From the NCBI GenBank assembly GCA_965178585.1, contig OZ238267.1, positions 1,612,001 through 1,676,000 of the forward strand: DNA of 64,000 bases, read 5' to 3'. This DNA is from Marifrigoribacter sp965178585. Its GTDB lineage: Bacteria; Bacteroidota; Bacteroidia; Flavobacteriales; Flavobacteriaceae. Position 1 is the first letter of the stretch. The number at the start of each line of letters is the position of its first letter. Made by a program: the position numbers and the translations under genes. The notes beneath the pieces were generated by a model, which saw only the letters and a program-made list of their open reading frames with translations, was not told where the DNA came from and made no database searches. Positions 33,427 to 42,753 of the stretch are shown one piece after another.

Positions 33427-33876
33427 ATGACTACACTAATTAGAACGAACTCTGACAATGAAGATTTTAAAAAACTCGTCAAAGTTTTAGATTCTGAATT
33501 AAAAATAAGTGATGGTGATGAGCATGAGTTTTATGATCAATTTAATAAAATTGAAACAATAAAGCATGCTGTTATAGTTTATGAAAATGAAATTCCAATA
33601 GCTTGTGGAGCTATAAAGCAATTTGATTCAACTACTATGGAGATCAAAAGGATGTTTACTCTTTCTAAATATCGTGGAAAAGGAATTGCAAGTCTAATAT
33701 TAAAAGACTTAGAAAATTGGTCAGCCGAATTATCCTTTGAAAAATGTATTTTGGAAACTGGATTAAAACAACCTGAAGCTATTGCACTTTACCATAAAAA
33801 CGGCTATAAAATAATAGCAAATTATGGACAGTATGCTGGAATCGAAAATAGTAAGTGCTTCCTAAAAAAACTCTAA
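33427..33876 (+). CDS. GNAT family N-acetyltransferase
   Basis: The 149-residue protein has the acetyl-CoA pyrophosphate loop RGKGIASLILKDLENW (about residues 84-99; Q/RxxGxG/A form) after the strand MEIKRMFTL, and a C-terminal ALYHKNGYKII motif. This is a single GNAT domain; the acceptor (amino group of a small molecule or protein) cannot be inferred. It starts 40 bases after the TerB-like gene and 15 bases before nnr, so co-transcription with nnr is likely. Confidence 0.88.
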   Translation: MTTLIRTNSDNEDFKKLVKVLDSELKISDGDEHEFYDQFNKIETIKHAVIVYENEIPIACGAIKQFDSTTMEIKRMFTLSKYRGKGIASLILKDLENWSAELSFEKCILETGLKQPEAIALYHKNGYKIIANYGQYAGIENSKCFLKKL

Positions 33877-33891
33877 ATTTATATTTCAACT

Positions 33892-35427
33892 ATGAAAATC
33901 CTATCAGCAGAACAATTATATAAGGCAGACGATTTTACTATTAAAAATGGTAAAATAGATTCTATAGTTTTAATGGAACAAGCTGCAACAGAATGTTTTA
34001 ATTGGTTGCATGGAAATCTTGGAGGATCACCTGTGCCTATTCATATTTTTTGTGGAATTGGTAATAATGGAGGAGACGGATTAGCTATTGGAAGAATGTT
34101 AATTCAACATGGGTATCATGTACACGTATATGTTGCTAATTTTACAGATGTTCGCTCTCCAGATTTTTTAAAGAATTATGATGTTTATAAAGAGGTAAGT
34201 AAGGAATGGCCAATTTTAATGACATCAAAAAATGATTTTCCAGAGATTACTGAAAATGATATTATTATTGATGCTCTTTTTGGTATAGGTCTAAATAGAC
34301 CACCTGAAGGTTGGGTAAAAGAACTAATACAATACTTAAATAAAAATAAGGCATATAAGGTTTCAATAGATATTCCTAGTGGTTTATACCCTAATAAAGG
34401 AATAGAAGATCCGGACTCTGTTTTAAGAGCAGATTATACATTAACTTTTCAAAACCCTAAGCTAGCTTTCTTTTTGCCAGAAACTAATATGTTTACTAGA
34501 GCATTTGCTGTTTTGAACATTGGTTTGAATTTAGATTTTATAAATGGATTAAACCCTCTAGCAATTACTTTTGGAAAATATGAAGCTCAATTAACCTATA
34601 GGCAACGTAATAAGAATGACTATAAAGGAGATTTTGGACATTCCGTAATAATAGGAGGGAGCTATGGAAAAATAGGAGCTATCGTTCTATCTACAAAAGC
34701 AGCCTTAAAGGTAGGTGTAGGTTTAATGACTGCATTTATTCCTAAATGTGGATATTCTGTTGTTCAATCTACAACACCTGAAGCAATGGTCATTACTGAT
34801 TCTTCAGAAGATATGATAACAGAAATTAACCTAGAATTTAATCCAAATGCTATCGGTATAGGCCCAGGAATAGGAACAGATCAATTAACCGTTAAAGCAA
34901 TAGAAAAATTATTTTCCAATGCTAACTCACCAATTGTAATAGATGCAGATGCTTTAAATTGTATTTCTGAAAATGACAAATTATTAAAAGTTATTCCAAA
35001 GAATTCAATATTAACTCCTCATTCTGGAGAATTAAAACGATTAGTTGGAGAGTGGAAAGATGATTATCATAAAATTGAATTGACAAAGAATTTTTCTAAG
35101 AAATACCAAGTATTCATTTTGATTAAAGGGGCAAATACTTTAATAATAAATGGTGACGAACTTTATGTGAATACTACGGGTAATCCTGGGATGGCAACCG
35201 CTGGAAGCGGAGATGTGCTTACAGGTATGATTACTGGATTGTTATCCCAGAAATACGAACCTTTGAAGGCAACATTATTTGGAACTTATTTACACGGTTT
35301 AGCTGGGGATATTGCTTCCAGTAAAATGGGATTTGAAGCAGTTACTGCAAACGATATTATAAATGAAATTGGTAATTCTTATTTAGATTTATTTGCTGTA
35401 GAAGAACCTGTTGAGCCTAAAGAATAA
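33892..35427 (+). CDS. nnr: Bifunctional NAD(P)H-hydrate epimerase/dehydratase
   Basis: This enzyme repairs damaged NADH and NADPH hydrates. The N-terminal epimerase (YjeF_N/NnrE-like, about residues 1-215) has FCGIGNNGGDGLAIGR and the DALFGIGL motif. The C-terminal ADP-dependent dehydratase (NnrD-like, about 225-500) has IIGGSYGKIGA, IGPGIGTD, ALTPHSGE-type ILTPHSGELKRL and NPGMATAGSGDVLTGMI, the ATP/ADP-binding ribokinase-like end. At 511 residues it has the length of the fused form. A terminator follows directly. Confidence 0.95.
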   Translation: MKILSAEQLYKADDFTIKNGKIDSIVLMEQAATECFNWLHGNLGGSPVPIHIFCGIGNNGGDGLAIGRMLIQHGYHVHVYVANFTDVRSPDFLKNYDVYKEVSKEWPILMTSKNDFPEITENDIIIDALFGIGLNRPPEGWVKELIQYLNKNKAYKVSIDIPSGLYPNKGIEDPDSVLRADYTLTFQNPKLAFFLPETNMFTRAFAVLNIGLNLDFINGLNPLAITFGKYEAQLTYRQRNKNDYKGDFGHSVIIGGSYGKIGAIVLSTKAALKVGVGLMTAFIPKCGYSVVQSTTPEAMVITDSSEDMITEINLEFNPNAIGIGPGIGTDQLTVKAIEKLFSNANSPIVIDADALNCISENDKLLKVIPKNSILTPHSGELKRLVGEWKDDYHKIELTKNFSKKYQVFILIKGANTLIINGDELYVNTTGNPGMATAGSGDVLTGMITGLLSQKYEPLKATLFGTYLHGLAGDIASSKMGFEAVTANDIINEIGNSYLDLFAVEEPVEPKE

Positions 35428-35459
35428 AAAAAGGAGATTGTTTAACAATCTCCTTTTTT
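35426..35459. terminator. Terminator after nnr
   Basis: GGAGATTGTT pairs with AACAATCTCC around a one-base centre, with A7 before and T6 after. It overlaps the nnr stop codon edge and can also serve the convergent TlpA-like gene. Confidence 0.85.
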
Positions 35460-35478
35460 ATGATTTTTATAATCCTAA

Positions 35479-36843
35479 TTATAGTATTGCATCAAATGTT
35501 GTTCTAATTTCTGGATTTGATGGTCTAGGAGCATCAGAATTTATGATGTTTCCTTCTGTATCTATAATAATAAAACGAGGAATCCCTTTTATCCCATAAT
35601 CGGTTACAAATTTAGATTTCCAATCATTGTCTGCCATTAACTGGATTCCGCCTAATTCTTTATCAGTAACCATAGTTCTCCATTTATCATAATCCTTTTT
35701 CTCGTCGATTGATAAACTTACAAAAGCAATATTTTTACTATGATAATCTGCTTCTAATATTTTTAAAGAAGGAATTTCTCTAATACAAGGTCCACACCAA
35801 GTAGCCCAAACATCTACGTAAACTATTTTTCCTTTTAAATCTTCTAAACTAGTATTACCTCCCTTAAAGTTTTTATAATCAAAAGTAGGGGATGCTTTAC
35901 CAGGAGTAAGATTACTTAATACTTTATAGGAACTAGTTACTTTTGAAAGGTTTTCAGGATTTTGATTAGATTTTTTATAAAGATTATAAACATCTCCTAA
36001 TGCATTGTTGGCCTTCATCCCATATCGTAAATAGCTAAACATTAATTCATCTTTTACAGGGCCATTTTCAAATTTTTCATCAACAGTTTCTAAATAAGCT
36101 AAGGTAATATCTGTTCCGTCAGAATTAGATTTTTCTCTCGCAATTCGCCCAAAATGTGAACCTAATAATCTTTTGTATGCATTAGAGTTTTCATATGCGT
36201 CTGCATTAGTAAAGTCAAAACCTTTATAAGAACTATATAATGAACTAGATGCTTTGAATGTATTGTCCTTTGTTAAATATTGAAAATACTCTTCATAATT
36301 TTCTATATTATTTATGTGAGCGTATTCTAATTCTTTAGTTTCTTTATTCTTAAATTCTTCAGATGTCCCTTCAGTAGCCTCTAATAAATTAATATAGCTA
36401 TCATTAATTTTATTGACTTCAACTAAAAAATCATTTTCAGGTAACGAGTAAACTTTATCAAAAGCTAATTCTTTTTCAGAAAGCAAATACTTTGCTGCTA
36501 AATAATTATTTTCAGCTGCAACATCACCTGTATAAACAAGGGATTCATCGAATTCTTTTACATTAAGAGTTAGTCCTACATTAGCCCCTTTGGTTAAATA
36601 AACAGGAGTGCTTTCTCTTCCAATTCGCAAAGAATAATATCCATTCTTTTCAATTTTCAATGTATCTGAAAAATTTCCTGTTTCAGAAATTGCAAACTCC
36701 TTTGCAAAACCATTCCCTGATATTTTTGCCGAATTAGCATTATTATTCTCAATAGATCCATTGAAAATTACGTATGTTGGTTTTACTTCTTTTTGACAAG
36801 AAAACAAGCTTATTGTTAATATTAGTAGTAGTAAATTTTTCAT
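35479..36843 (-). CDS. TlpA-family thiol-disulfide lipoprotein
   Basis: The 454-residue protein begins with a lipoprotein signal (LFSC lipobox, cysteine about residue 16). An N-terminal beta domain (about 25-110) resembles the DUF4369-like module found in many Bacteroidota TlpA proteins. A helical middle (about 115-300) precedes a thioredoxin-like domain with WATWCGPCIREIP (CGPC, about 346) and IDEKKDYDKW. It should be anchored in the periplasm and reduce or isomerise disulfides, perhaps in cytochrome maturation or in a specific envelope protein. It is monocistronic. Confidence 0.88.
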   Translation of the reverse strand: MKNLLLLILTISLFSCQKEVKPTYVIFNGSIENNNANSAKISGNGFAKEFAISETGNFSDTLKIEKNGYYSLRIGRESTPVYLTKGANVGLTLNVKEFDESLVYTGDVAAENNYLAAKYLLSEKELAFDKVYSLPENDFLVEVNKINDSYINLLEATEGTSEEFKNKETKELEYAHINNIENYEEYFQYLTKDNTFKASSSLYSSYKGFDFTNADAYENSNAYKRLLGSHFGRIAREKSNSDGTDITLAYLETVDEKFENGPVKDELMFSYLRYGMKANNALGDVYNLYKKSNQNPENLSKVTSSYKVLSNLTPGKASPTFDYKNFKGGNTSLEDLKGKIVYVDVWATWCGPCIREIPSLKILEADYHSKNIAFVSLSIDEKKDYDKWRTMVTDKELGGIQLMADNDWKSKFVTDYGIKGIPRFIIIDTEGNIINSDAPRPSNPEIRTTFDAIL

Positions 36844-36923
36844 TATTTTTTTTTAATTTTTTGCTAAAATACTATAATAATAATACTGTTTTAAAAATAC
36901 TAACAAACTTAACATGGAATTAG

Positions 36924-36931
36924 TATTTTTG
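36924..36931 (+). promoter_or_regulatory. -7 promoter box of hutH
   Basis: TATTTTTG fits TAnnTTTG and lies 22 bases before the ATG at 36954. No -33 box is apparent. Confidence 0.4.
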
Positions 36932-36953
36932 TTTTTTAAACTCTAGAAAGTAT

Positions 36954-38465
36954 ATGTCAAATATCCATTATATAAGTTCTGAATTACTTGATTTACCTAA
37001 GATTAAATTAATCCTAGATGAAAATAAAACGTTGGAATTATCTGAAGAAGCTACACTAAACATTAATAAGTCTAAAAGCTACTTAGATAAGAAAATAGAA
37101 AATAATACAACTCCTATTTATGGTATCAATACTGGATTTGGATCTCTATATAATGTAAAAATTGAACATAGTGATTTAACAAAGCTACAAGAAAATATTG
37201 TGATGTCACATGCTTGTGGCACAGGAGATTTAGTTCCAAAGGCAATTGTAAAAATAATGTTGCTTCTAAAAATTCAATCTTTAAGTTATGGATATAGTGG
37301 TGTTCAATTGGAAACTGTACAACGTTTGTTAGATTTTTATAATTTAAATATTTTACCTGTAATATATGAACAGGGTAGTCTTGGTGCTTCTGGTGATTTA
37401 GCACCTTTAGCTCATATGGCTTTGCCTTTAATTGGTAAAGGAAAGGTTTATTATAAAGATCAAGTTTTAGATTCAGTAGACGTTTTAAAACAAAATAATT
37501 TAAGCACAATTAACCTTGAAGCAAAAGAAGGTTTAGCTTTACTTAATGGTACACAGTTTATGAGTGCCTATGGTGTTTATTGCTTATTAAAAAGTCATAA
37601 ATTATCATATCTGTCCGATCTAATTACTTGTATTTCAATCGATGCTTATAATTGTAATATGAGTCCTTATGACCCTTTGGTGCATTTAGTGCGACCGCAT
37701 AGAGGGCAAGTTAAAACTGCCGAACGTATTTTGGATTTACTCGATGGAAGTGAAATTGGAAAATCTAAAAATAAAAGTGTACAAGACCCTTATTCTTTTA
37801 GATGTGTTCCCCAAGTTCATGGAGCAACTAAAGACACGATTGTTTTTGTTACTAAAACTATAAAAACAGAGATTAATTCAGTAACCGATAATCCAAATAT
37901 TTTCATTGCTGAAGACAAAATAATTTCTGGTGGGAACTTTCATGGGCAACCTTTGGCATTGACATTAGATTACTTGGGCATTGCATTAGCAGAATTAGGA
38001 AGTATTTCTGAAAGAAGAACCTATCAATTAATTGCAGGACTAAGAGAATTACCTCCATTTCTAGTGAAAAAACCTGGCTTAAATAGTGGGTTTATGATTC
38101 CACAATATACTGCTGCTAGTATTGTAAGTCAAAACAAACAATTAGCAACTCCAGCTTCTGTAGATTCTATCGTTTCTTCAAATGGGCAAGAGGACCATGT
38201 GAGTATGGGAGCAAATTCAGCAACTAAATGTTTGCGAATTGTAAATAATTTAGAACGGATACTTGCTATAGAATTAATGAATGCTTCTCAGGCAATTTCC
38301 TTTAGAAGTCCATTAAAATCCTCTAGTTATGTTGAGTCTTTTATTAAAAGTTATAGAAATGTTGTTCCTTTAGTTGAAAATGACAGGGTTTTAGCTGATG
38401 ATGTTAGAAATTCAGTAACCTTTCTAGATTCTTTAGGAATAGATAATGACGTATTATTTAATTAG
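36954..38465 (+). CDS. hutH: Histidine ammonia-lyase
   Basis: HutH removes ammonia from histidine to give urocanate, the first step of histidine breakdown. The 503-residue protein has YGINTGFGSL, the MIO-forming ASGDLAPLA motif (about residue 145, Ala-Ser-Gly cyclises), and the later SSNGQEDHVSMG. Motifs fit HAL; phenylalanine or tyrosine ammonia-lyase in bacteria share the fold, and an assignment to histidine rests on overall resemblance. hutU and hutI are not next to it. Its last codons overlap tail to tail with the STAS-like gene. Confidence 0.9.
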   Translation: MSNIHYISSELLDLPKIKLILDENKTLELSEEATLNINKSKSYLDKKIENNTTPIYGINTGFGSLYNVKIEHSDLTKLQENIVMSHACGTGDLVPKAIVKIMLLLKIQSLSYGYSGVQLETVQRLLDFYNLNILPVIYEQGSLGASGDLAPLAHMALPLIGKGKVYYKDQVLDSVDVLKQNNLSTINLEAKEGLALLNGTQFMSAYGVYCLLKSHKLSYLSDLITCISIDAYNCNMSPYDPLVHLVRPHRGQVKTAERILDLLDGSEIGKSKNKSVQDPYSFRCVPQVHGATKDTIVFVTKTIKTEINSVTDNPNIFIAEDKIISGGNFHGQPLALTLDYLGIALAELGSISERRTYQLIAGLRELPPFLVKKPGLNSGFMIPQYTAASIVSQNKQLATPASVDSIVSSNGQEDHVSMGANSATKCLRIVNNLERILAIELMNASQAISFRSPLKSSSYVESFIKSYRNVVPLVENDRVLADDVRNSVTFLDSLGIDNDVLFN

Positions 38466-38832
38466 CGTTTAAAACATTTTTCTCAGTCCAATCAATAGCA
38501 TCTTCTAGTAAAGTAAAATGCTTGAAAGGTTTTTTAAAAAATAACTTTTCAATTTGAGAATTTGATACACTTATTTGTTTAGAAGAAACAATAGCGAAGG
38601 ATACTAAGTTTTCGATTTTTGAAGTTTCCAAATAAATACTTGGATCTACTGAATAAGAGTTTATTCTATTTGTAATATAACCAAAATTTGAATTTTTAAA
38701 ATATTTGGTTGCAATACCTAATAAAACATCGTTTTTTTCTGGAGTAAGATTAATTCCTTCAAACATTACGACAACGATGTAATTATCAAAAATATCTATT
38801 TCACAAAAATCATATTTAATTGAGGTTCTCAT
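38458..38832 (-). CDS. STAS/SpoIIAA-like protein
   Basis: The 124-residue protein shows strand-helix alternation: a first strand pair (DFCEIDIFDNYIVVVMFEG), helix (TPEKNDVLLGIATKYF), strand (NFGYITNRI), a segment with YSVDPSIYLE, strand (LVSFAIVSSK), then a helix and a C-terminal HFTLLEDAIDWTEKNVL. That last element and the overall order recall SpoIIAA-like STAS proteins. No catalytic residues are recognisable. The stop overlaps that of hutH by 8 bases. Function unknown. Confidence 0.7.
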   Translation of the reverse strand: MRTSIKYDFCEIDIFDNYIVVVMFEGINLTPEKNDVLLGIATKYFKNSNFGYITNRINSYSVDPSIYLETSKIENLVSFAIVSSKQISVSNSQIEKLFFKKPFKHFTLLEDAIDWTEKNVLNAN

Positions 38833-38945
38833 TAAATATTACAATTTAATTTGAGGATAATAAAGGTACAAATTATTCGATAATTTTATCAATACAGTAC
38901 ATTAAATTATTATTATTAATTAATGTAGCTTTGAAAAAAACTATA

Positions 38946-39839
38946 ATGTTTAAAAACGTTTTATATATTATTATTTCATTCCTTTTGACAAACCAAGTTA
39001 AATCTCAAGATTATGAACCTTTATTGGATAATATAAATGAATGGCATTTCACAACTTGTTATTTTGGGTGTTTAACAGATGTGTATTATACGGACGGAGA
39101 TACTATTGTTGATGGTAATTCTCATAAAATACTTGATGGATATCATTATATTTCAAGAACTTTTTTATTGCGAGAAGATATAGAAGAAAGGAAAGTTTAT
39201 ATGACTTTAGTTAATGAAACTGGAAATGATGAATATCTATTATATGATTTTTCGTTAAATGAAGGTGATGAGATGAATTTATATAACCCGATAAGCCCTT
39301 TTCCAGAAGATGGAGGTGTTTTTGTTTTAGACTCAATTAGATTAAGAGAGTTAGCAGATACAAATATGTATAGGCATTTTTACCTTTCGCCAATACCAAC
39401 TAATCCAATAAGTACAGATCCAGCAGTATGGATTGAAGGATTAGGATCCTTATCAATAATTAATGCGCCTGGTGGTTTTCCAGACATTAACCAAGCTGGA
39501 AATTTAAGTTGTTTTTTTAAAGATGAAGAATTGTTTTATTCAAATTTAGATTCTATAGATGCTTGTGAACCAATTCATTTAGGGCTTTTAAAACCAATTC
39601 AAGATTTAAATAAAATCGAGTTATATTATTCAAATAGTATACTTCACTTGGAAAATACTGATTTTGTACATAGGGTTGGTGTATATAATATTTATGGGAA
39701 ATTAATAAATGAATTTAATAATCTAAATAATAAAAACTCTATACTATTTGATTTATCTAATTTTGAAAAAGGCGTTTATATAGTGATAGTTTCAAATGAA
39801 AAACTAGAGAAAAGAACGTTTAAAGTATTAAATAAATAG
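38946..39839 (+). CDS. Secreted protein with T9SS type A sorting domain
   Basis: The 297-residue protein starts at the ATG at 38946 (a TTG at 38931 is also in frame but less likely). It has a signal peptide (up to about LTNQVKSQ), a beta-rich body of about 200 residues with no enzyme motif I recognise, and a C-terminal domain of about 75 residues typical of type IX secretion cargo: HRVGVYNIYGKLI, LFDLSNFEKGVYIVIV and a KTFKV-like ERKFKVLNK end (actual KRTFKVLNK). The protein is therefore exported through T9SS and probably attached to or released from the cell surface. Isolated gene. Confidence 0.85.
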   Translation: MFKNVLYIIISFLLTNQVKSQDYEPLLDNINEWHFTTCYFGCLTDVYYTDGDTIVDGNSHKILDGYHYISRTFLLREDIEERKVYMTLVNETGNDEYLLYDFSLNEGDEMNLYNPISPFPEDGGVFVLDSIRLRELADTNMYRHFYLSPIPTNPISTDPAVWIEGLGSLSIINAPGGFPDINQAGNLSCFFKDEELFYSNLDSIDACEPIHLGLLKPIQDLNKIELYYSNSILHLENTDFVHRVGVYNIYGKLINEFNNLNNKNSILFDLSNFEKGVYIVIVSNEKLEKRTFKVLNK

Positions 39840-39882
39840 TAATTAATATACTAATATAAATTTCAGAAATTTATTATCTGGC

Positions 39883-39922
39883 AAAAAAATAGCCACATTA
39901 ATGGATCCATTATGTGGCTATT
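39883..39922 (-). terminator. clpC terminator
   Basis: A long hairpin whose arms (AATAGCCACATTAATGGAT and its near complement) match except for a single bulged base. On the minus strand it is followed by seven T residues, so it terminates clpC, which ends at 39943. The centre is GGATCC. Confidence 0.85.
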
Positions 39923-39942
39923 ATAGTTGCATAAAATGCAGG

Positions 39943-42495
39943 TTAAGAATCAGCTTTTTTCTTCTTCTTTACTATTTTTATTGTCAATTCATTCGTTTTT
40001 TTATCTAAATCCATTGAGATGCTATCTCCTTCTTTCAATTTTGTATTAATGATTTCTTCAGCTAAAGCATCTTCAATATATTTTTGAATAGCTCTTTTTA
40101 ATGGTCTTGCTCCATATTGCTTATCAAAACCTTTATCTGCAATAAAATCTTTTGCATTTTTAGAAAGTTTTAAATTATATCCTAAACCATCAATTCTGGA
40201 ATATAATTTTGATAATTCGATATCGATAATTTTATGAATATCTTCTCTAGAAAGCGCATTAAATACTACTACATCGTCAATTCTATTTAAAAATTCTGGT
40301 GCAAACGTTTTCTTTAAGGCATTTTCAATAACACTTTTTGCATGAGAATCGGCTTGATTTGATTTGGCAGCTGTTCCAAAACCAACTCCTTGTCCAAAAT
40401 CTTTAAGTTGACGAGAGCCGATATTAGAAGTCATAATAATAATAGTGTTTCTAAAATCAACTTTTCTTCCTAAACTATCAGTTAAAAAACCATCATCAAG
40501 TACTTGAAGCATCATATTAAAAACATCTGGATGTGCTTTTTCTATTTCATCTAATAAAATTATAGAATAGGGCTTCCTTCTAACTTTTTCAGTAAGCTGT
40601 CCGCCTTCTTCATAACCAACATATCCAGGAGGTGCACCAACCAATCGTGAGATGGCAAATTTCTCCATATATTCACTCATGTCTATGCGAATCAAAGCAT
40701 TTTCAGAGTCGAAAAGTTCTTGAGCTAACACTTTGGCTAACTGTGTTTTACCTACTCCAGTTTGACCTAAAAATATAAATGAACCAATTGGTTTGTTTGG
40801 ATCTTTTAAACCTGCGCGATTTCGTTGTATAGCTTTAGTAATTTTACTAACAGCTTCATCTTGACCAATCACTTTTCCTTTTATTCTATCTGGTAAAGCA
40901 GCTAATTTTGTACTTTCAGTTTGTGCTATTCTATTAACAGGAACTCCAGTCATCATTGAAACTACTTCAGCTACATTTGCTTCAGATACTGTTTCTCTAT
41001 GTAATTTAGATTCCTCTTCCCAAGTTTCTTGTTCTACAGAAAGTTCTTTTTCTAGATTCTTTTCATCATCTCTTAATTTTGCAGCCTCTTCATATTTTTG
41101 TTTTTTAACAACAGAATTTTTTAACTCTCTAACTTCTTCAAGTTGCTTTTCAATTTTTAAAATTTTATCTGGAACATGAATATTTGTAATATGTACTCTT
41201 GAACCTGCTTCATCCAATGCGTCAATCGCTTTGTCTGGTAAAAATCGCTCAGTCATATAGCGATTGGTTAGCTTAACACAAGCTTCAATTGCTTCGTCTG
41301 TATAAGTAACATTGTGATGAGTTTCGTATTTATCCTTAATATTTTGAAGTATTTCGATAGACTCTTCTACGGTAGTAGGTTCTACAATTACTTTTTGAAA
41401 ACGTCTTTCTAAAGCACCATCTTTTTCAATATATTGACGGTATTCATCAAGTGTAGTGGCACCAATACATTGCAGTTCACCTCTTGCTAATGCAGGTTTA
41501 AACATATTTGAAGCATCTAATGAACCAGTTGCTCCTCCAGCTCCAACAATGGTATGAATTTCATCTATAAAAAGTATAATATCATCATTCTTTTCAATTT
41601 CATTCATAACAGCTTTCATTCTTTCCTCAAACTGCCCTCGATATTTAGTTCCTGCAACTAAGCTTGCTAAATCGAGTGTAACAACACGTTTATCGAATAA
41701 AATACGTGAAACTTTTCGTTGAACTATTCGCAAAGCTAATCCTTCAACGATAGCAGACTTACCTACACCGGGTTCTCCAATAAGTAGCGGATTGTTCTTT
41801 TTTCTTCTACTAAGTATCTGAGAAACACGTTGTATTTCTCCTTCTCGGCCCACAACAGGGTCTAATTTACCTTCAGTCGCTAAATATGTTAAGTCTCTAC
41901 CAAAATTATCTAAAACAGGTGTTTTAGACTTTTTGTTGGGTTTTGTAGCGCTTCCAGAAAATAAATTTTCTTTTCCAGATTGCTCAGCAGGTAAGTCATC
42001 ATCATTTGGAAATGATTCAGATGTTGGGCTATCTATAAAATCTTCTTCGTTTGAAATCAATAATTTAAATTGATCTTTAATGCCATCATAATCTATTTTC
42101 ATTTTGTTTAATAGTTTAGTTGTTGGGTCATTTTCATTTCTTAAAATGCATAACAATAAATGTGCGGTATTTATTGAAGTGCTTTGAAAAAGTTTTGCTT
42201 CTAAAAAAGTAGTTTTTAGAGCTCGTTCTGCTTGACGAGTTAAATGAAGATTTTTCTTATCATTTTCATTAGTTTCAGTGTGAGGATTAGCAGGGCTAAG
42301 TATTTCTACTTTTCTACGAAGATGATTTAAATCAATTTGTAGTGTATTTAAAATAGAAACAGCCTTACCATTACCATCACGAAGTAATCCTAACATTAAA
42401 TGTTCGGTTCCAATAAATTCATGTCCTAAACGTAACGCTTCCTCTTTACTGTAGGCGATTACATCCTTAACTCTTGGTGAAAAATTATCATCCAT
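39943..42495 (-). CDS. clpC: ATP-dependent Clp protease ATP-binding subunit ClpC
   Basis: ClpC unfolds proteins and feeds them to ClpP; it is a general protein-quality and stress ATPase. The 850-residue protein has two N-terminal Clp repeats (about residues 1-145), AAA1 with GEPGVGKSAIVEG and IDEIHTIVGAGG, a middle UVR-type segment (KQKYEEAAKLRDDEKNLEKE), and AAA2 with GQTGVGKTQLAK and LLDEIEKAHPDVF. The GVGFGTAAK segment is where ClpP-binding loops occur in this family. A lysine-rich tail ends the protein. It is divergent from gyrA, with 258 bases between, in which I recognise no further feature. Its own terminator follows. Confidence 0.95.
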   Translation of the reverse strand: MDDNFSPRVKDVIAYSKEEALRLGHEFIGTEHLMLGLLRDGNGKAVSILNTLQIDLNHLRRKVEILSPANPHTETNENDKKNLHLTRQAERALKTTFLEAKLFQSTSINTAHLLLCILRNENDPTTKLLNKMKIDYDGIKDQFKLLISNEEDFIDSPTSESFPNDDDLPAEQSGKENLFSGSATKPNKKSKTPVLDNFGRDLTYLATEGKLDPVVGREGEIQRVSQILSRRKKNNPLLIGEPGVGKSAIVEGLALRIVQRKVSRILFDKRVVTLDLASLVAGTKYRGQFEERMKAVMNEIEKNDDIILFIDEIHTIVGAGGATGSLDASNMFKPALARGELQCIGATTLDEYRQYIEKDGALERRFQKVIVEPTTVEESIEILQNIKDKYETHHNVTYTDEAIEACVKLTNRYMTERFLPDKAIDALDEAGSRVHITNIHVPDKILKIEKQLEEVRELKNSVVKKQKYEEAAKLRDDEKNLEKELSVEQETWEEESKLHRETVSEANVAEVVSMMTGVPVNRIAQTESTKLAALPDRIKGKVIGQDEAVSKITKAIQRNRAGLKDPNKPIGSFIFLGQTGVGKTQLAKVLAQELFDSENALIRIDMSEYMEKFAISRLVGAPPGYVGYEEGGQLTEKVRRKPYSIILLDEIEKAHPDVFNMMLQVLDDGFLTDSLGRKVDFRNTIIIMTSNIGSRQLKDFGQGVGFGTAAKSNQADSHAKSVIENALKKTFAPEFLNRIDDVVVFNALSREDIHKIIDIELSKLYSRIDGLGYNLKLSKNAKDFIADKGFDKQYGARPLKRAIQKYIEDALAEEIINTKLKEGDSISMDLDKKTNELTIKIVKKKKKADS

Positions 42496-42753
42496 AATAT
42501 CAATTTCCTTAACGTATAAAATTAGTATAATTACTTTTAAAAGGCAAAAACTATACCCAATAAGGTGAGTAGTAGTAAAAGGACAAAAAAACTTACTAAT
42601 TACAAAACAATAAAGCTGATAGTTATTAACGGTTTTTACTCTTTTTTTTGTTAATAAAATAGTTATTTTTTGAATTGATTTTGTGTTCAGAAATTTGCAA
42701 TTAATGTATCTTGCTTTTTTAGAATTATAAAATAAAAATTAAAGAATATATAT

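Noticed and set aside
42496..42753. Small RNA or extra gene between clpC and gyrA
   Set aside because: No open frame, no stable hairpin and no RNA family pattern were seen; the region probably holds only the two divergent promoters.
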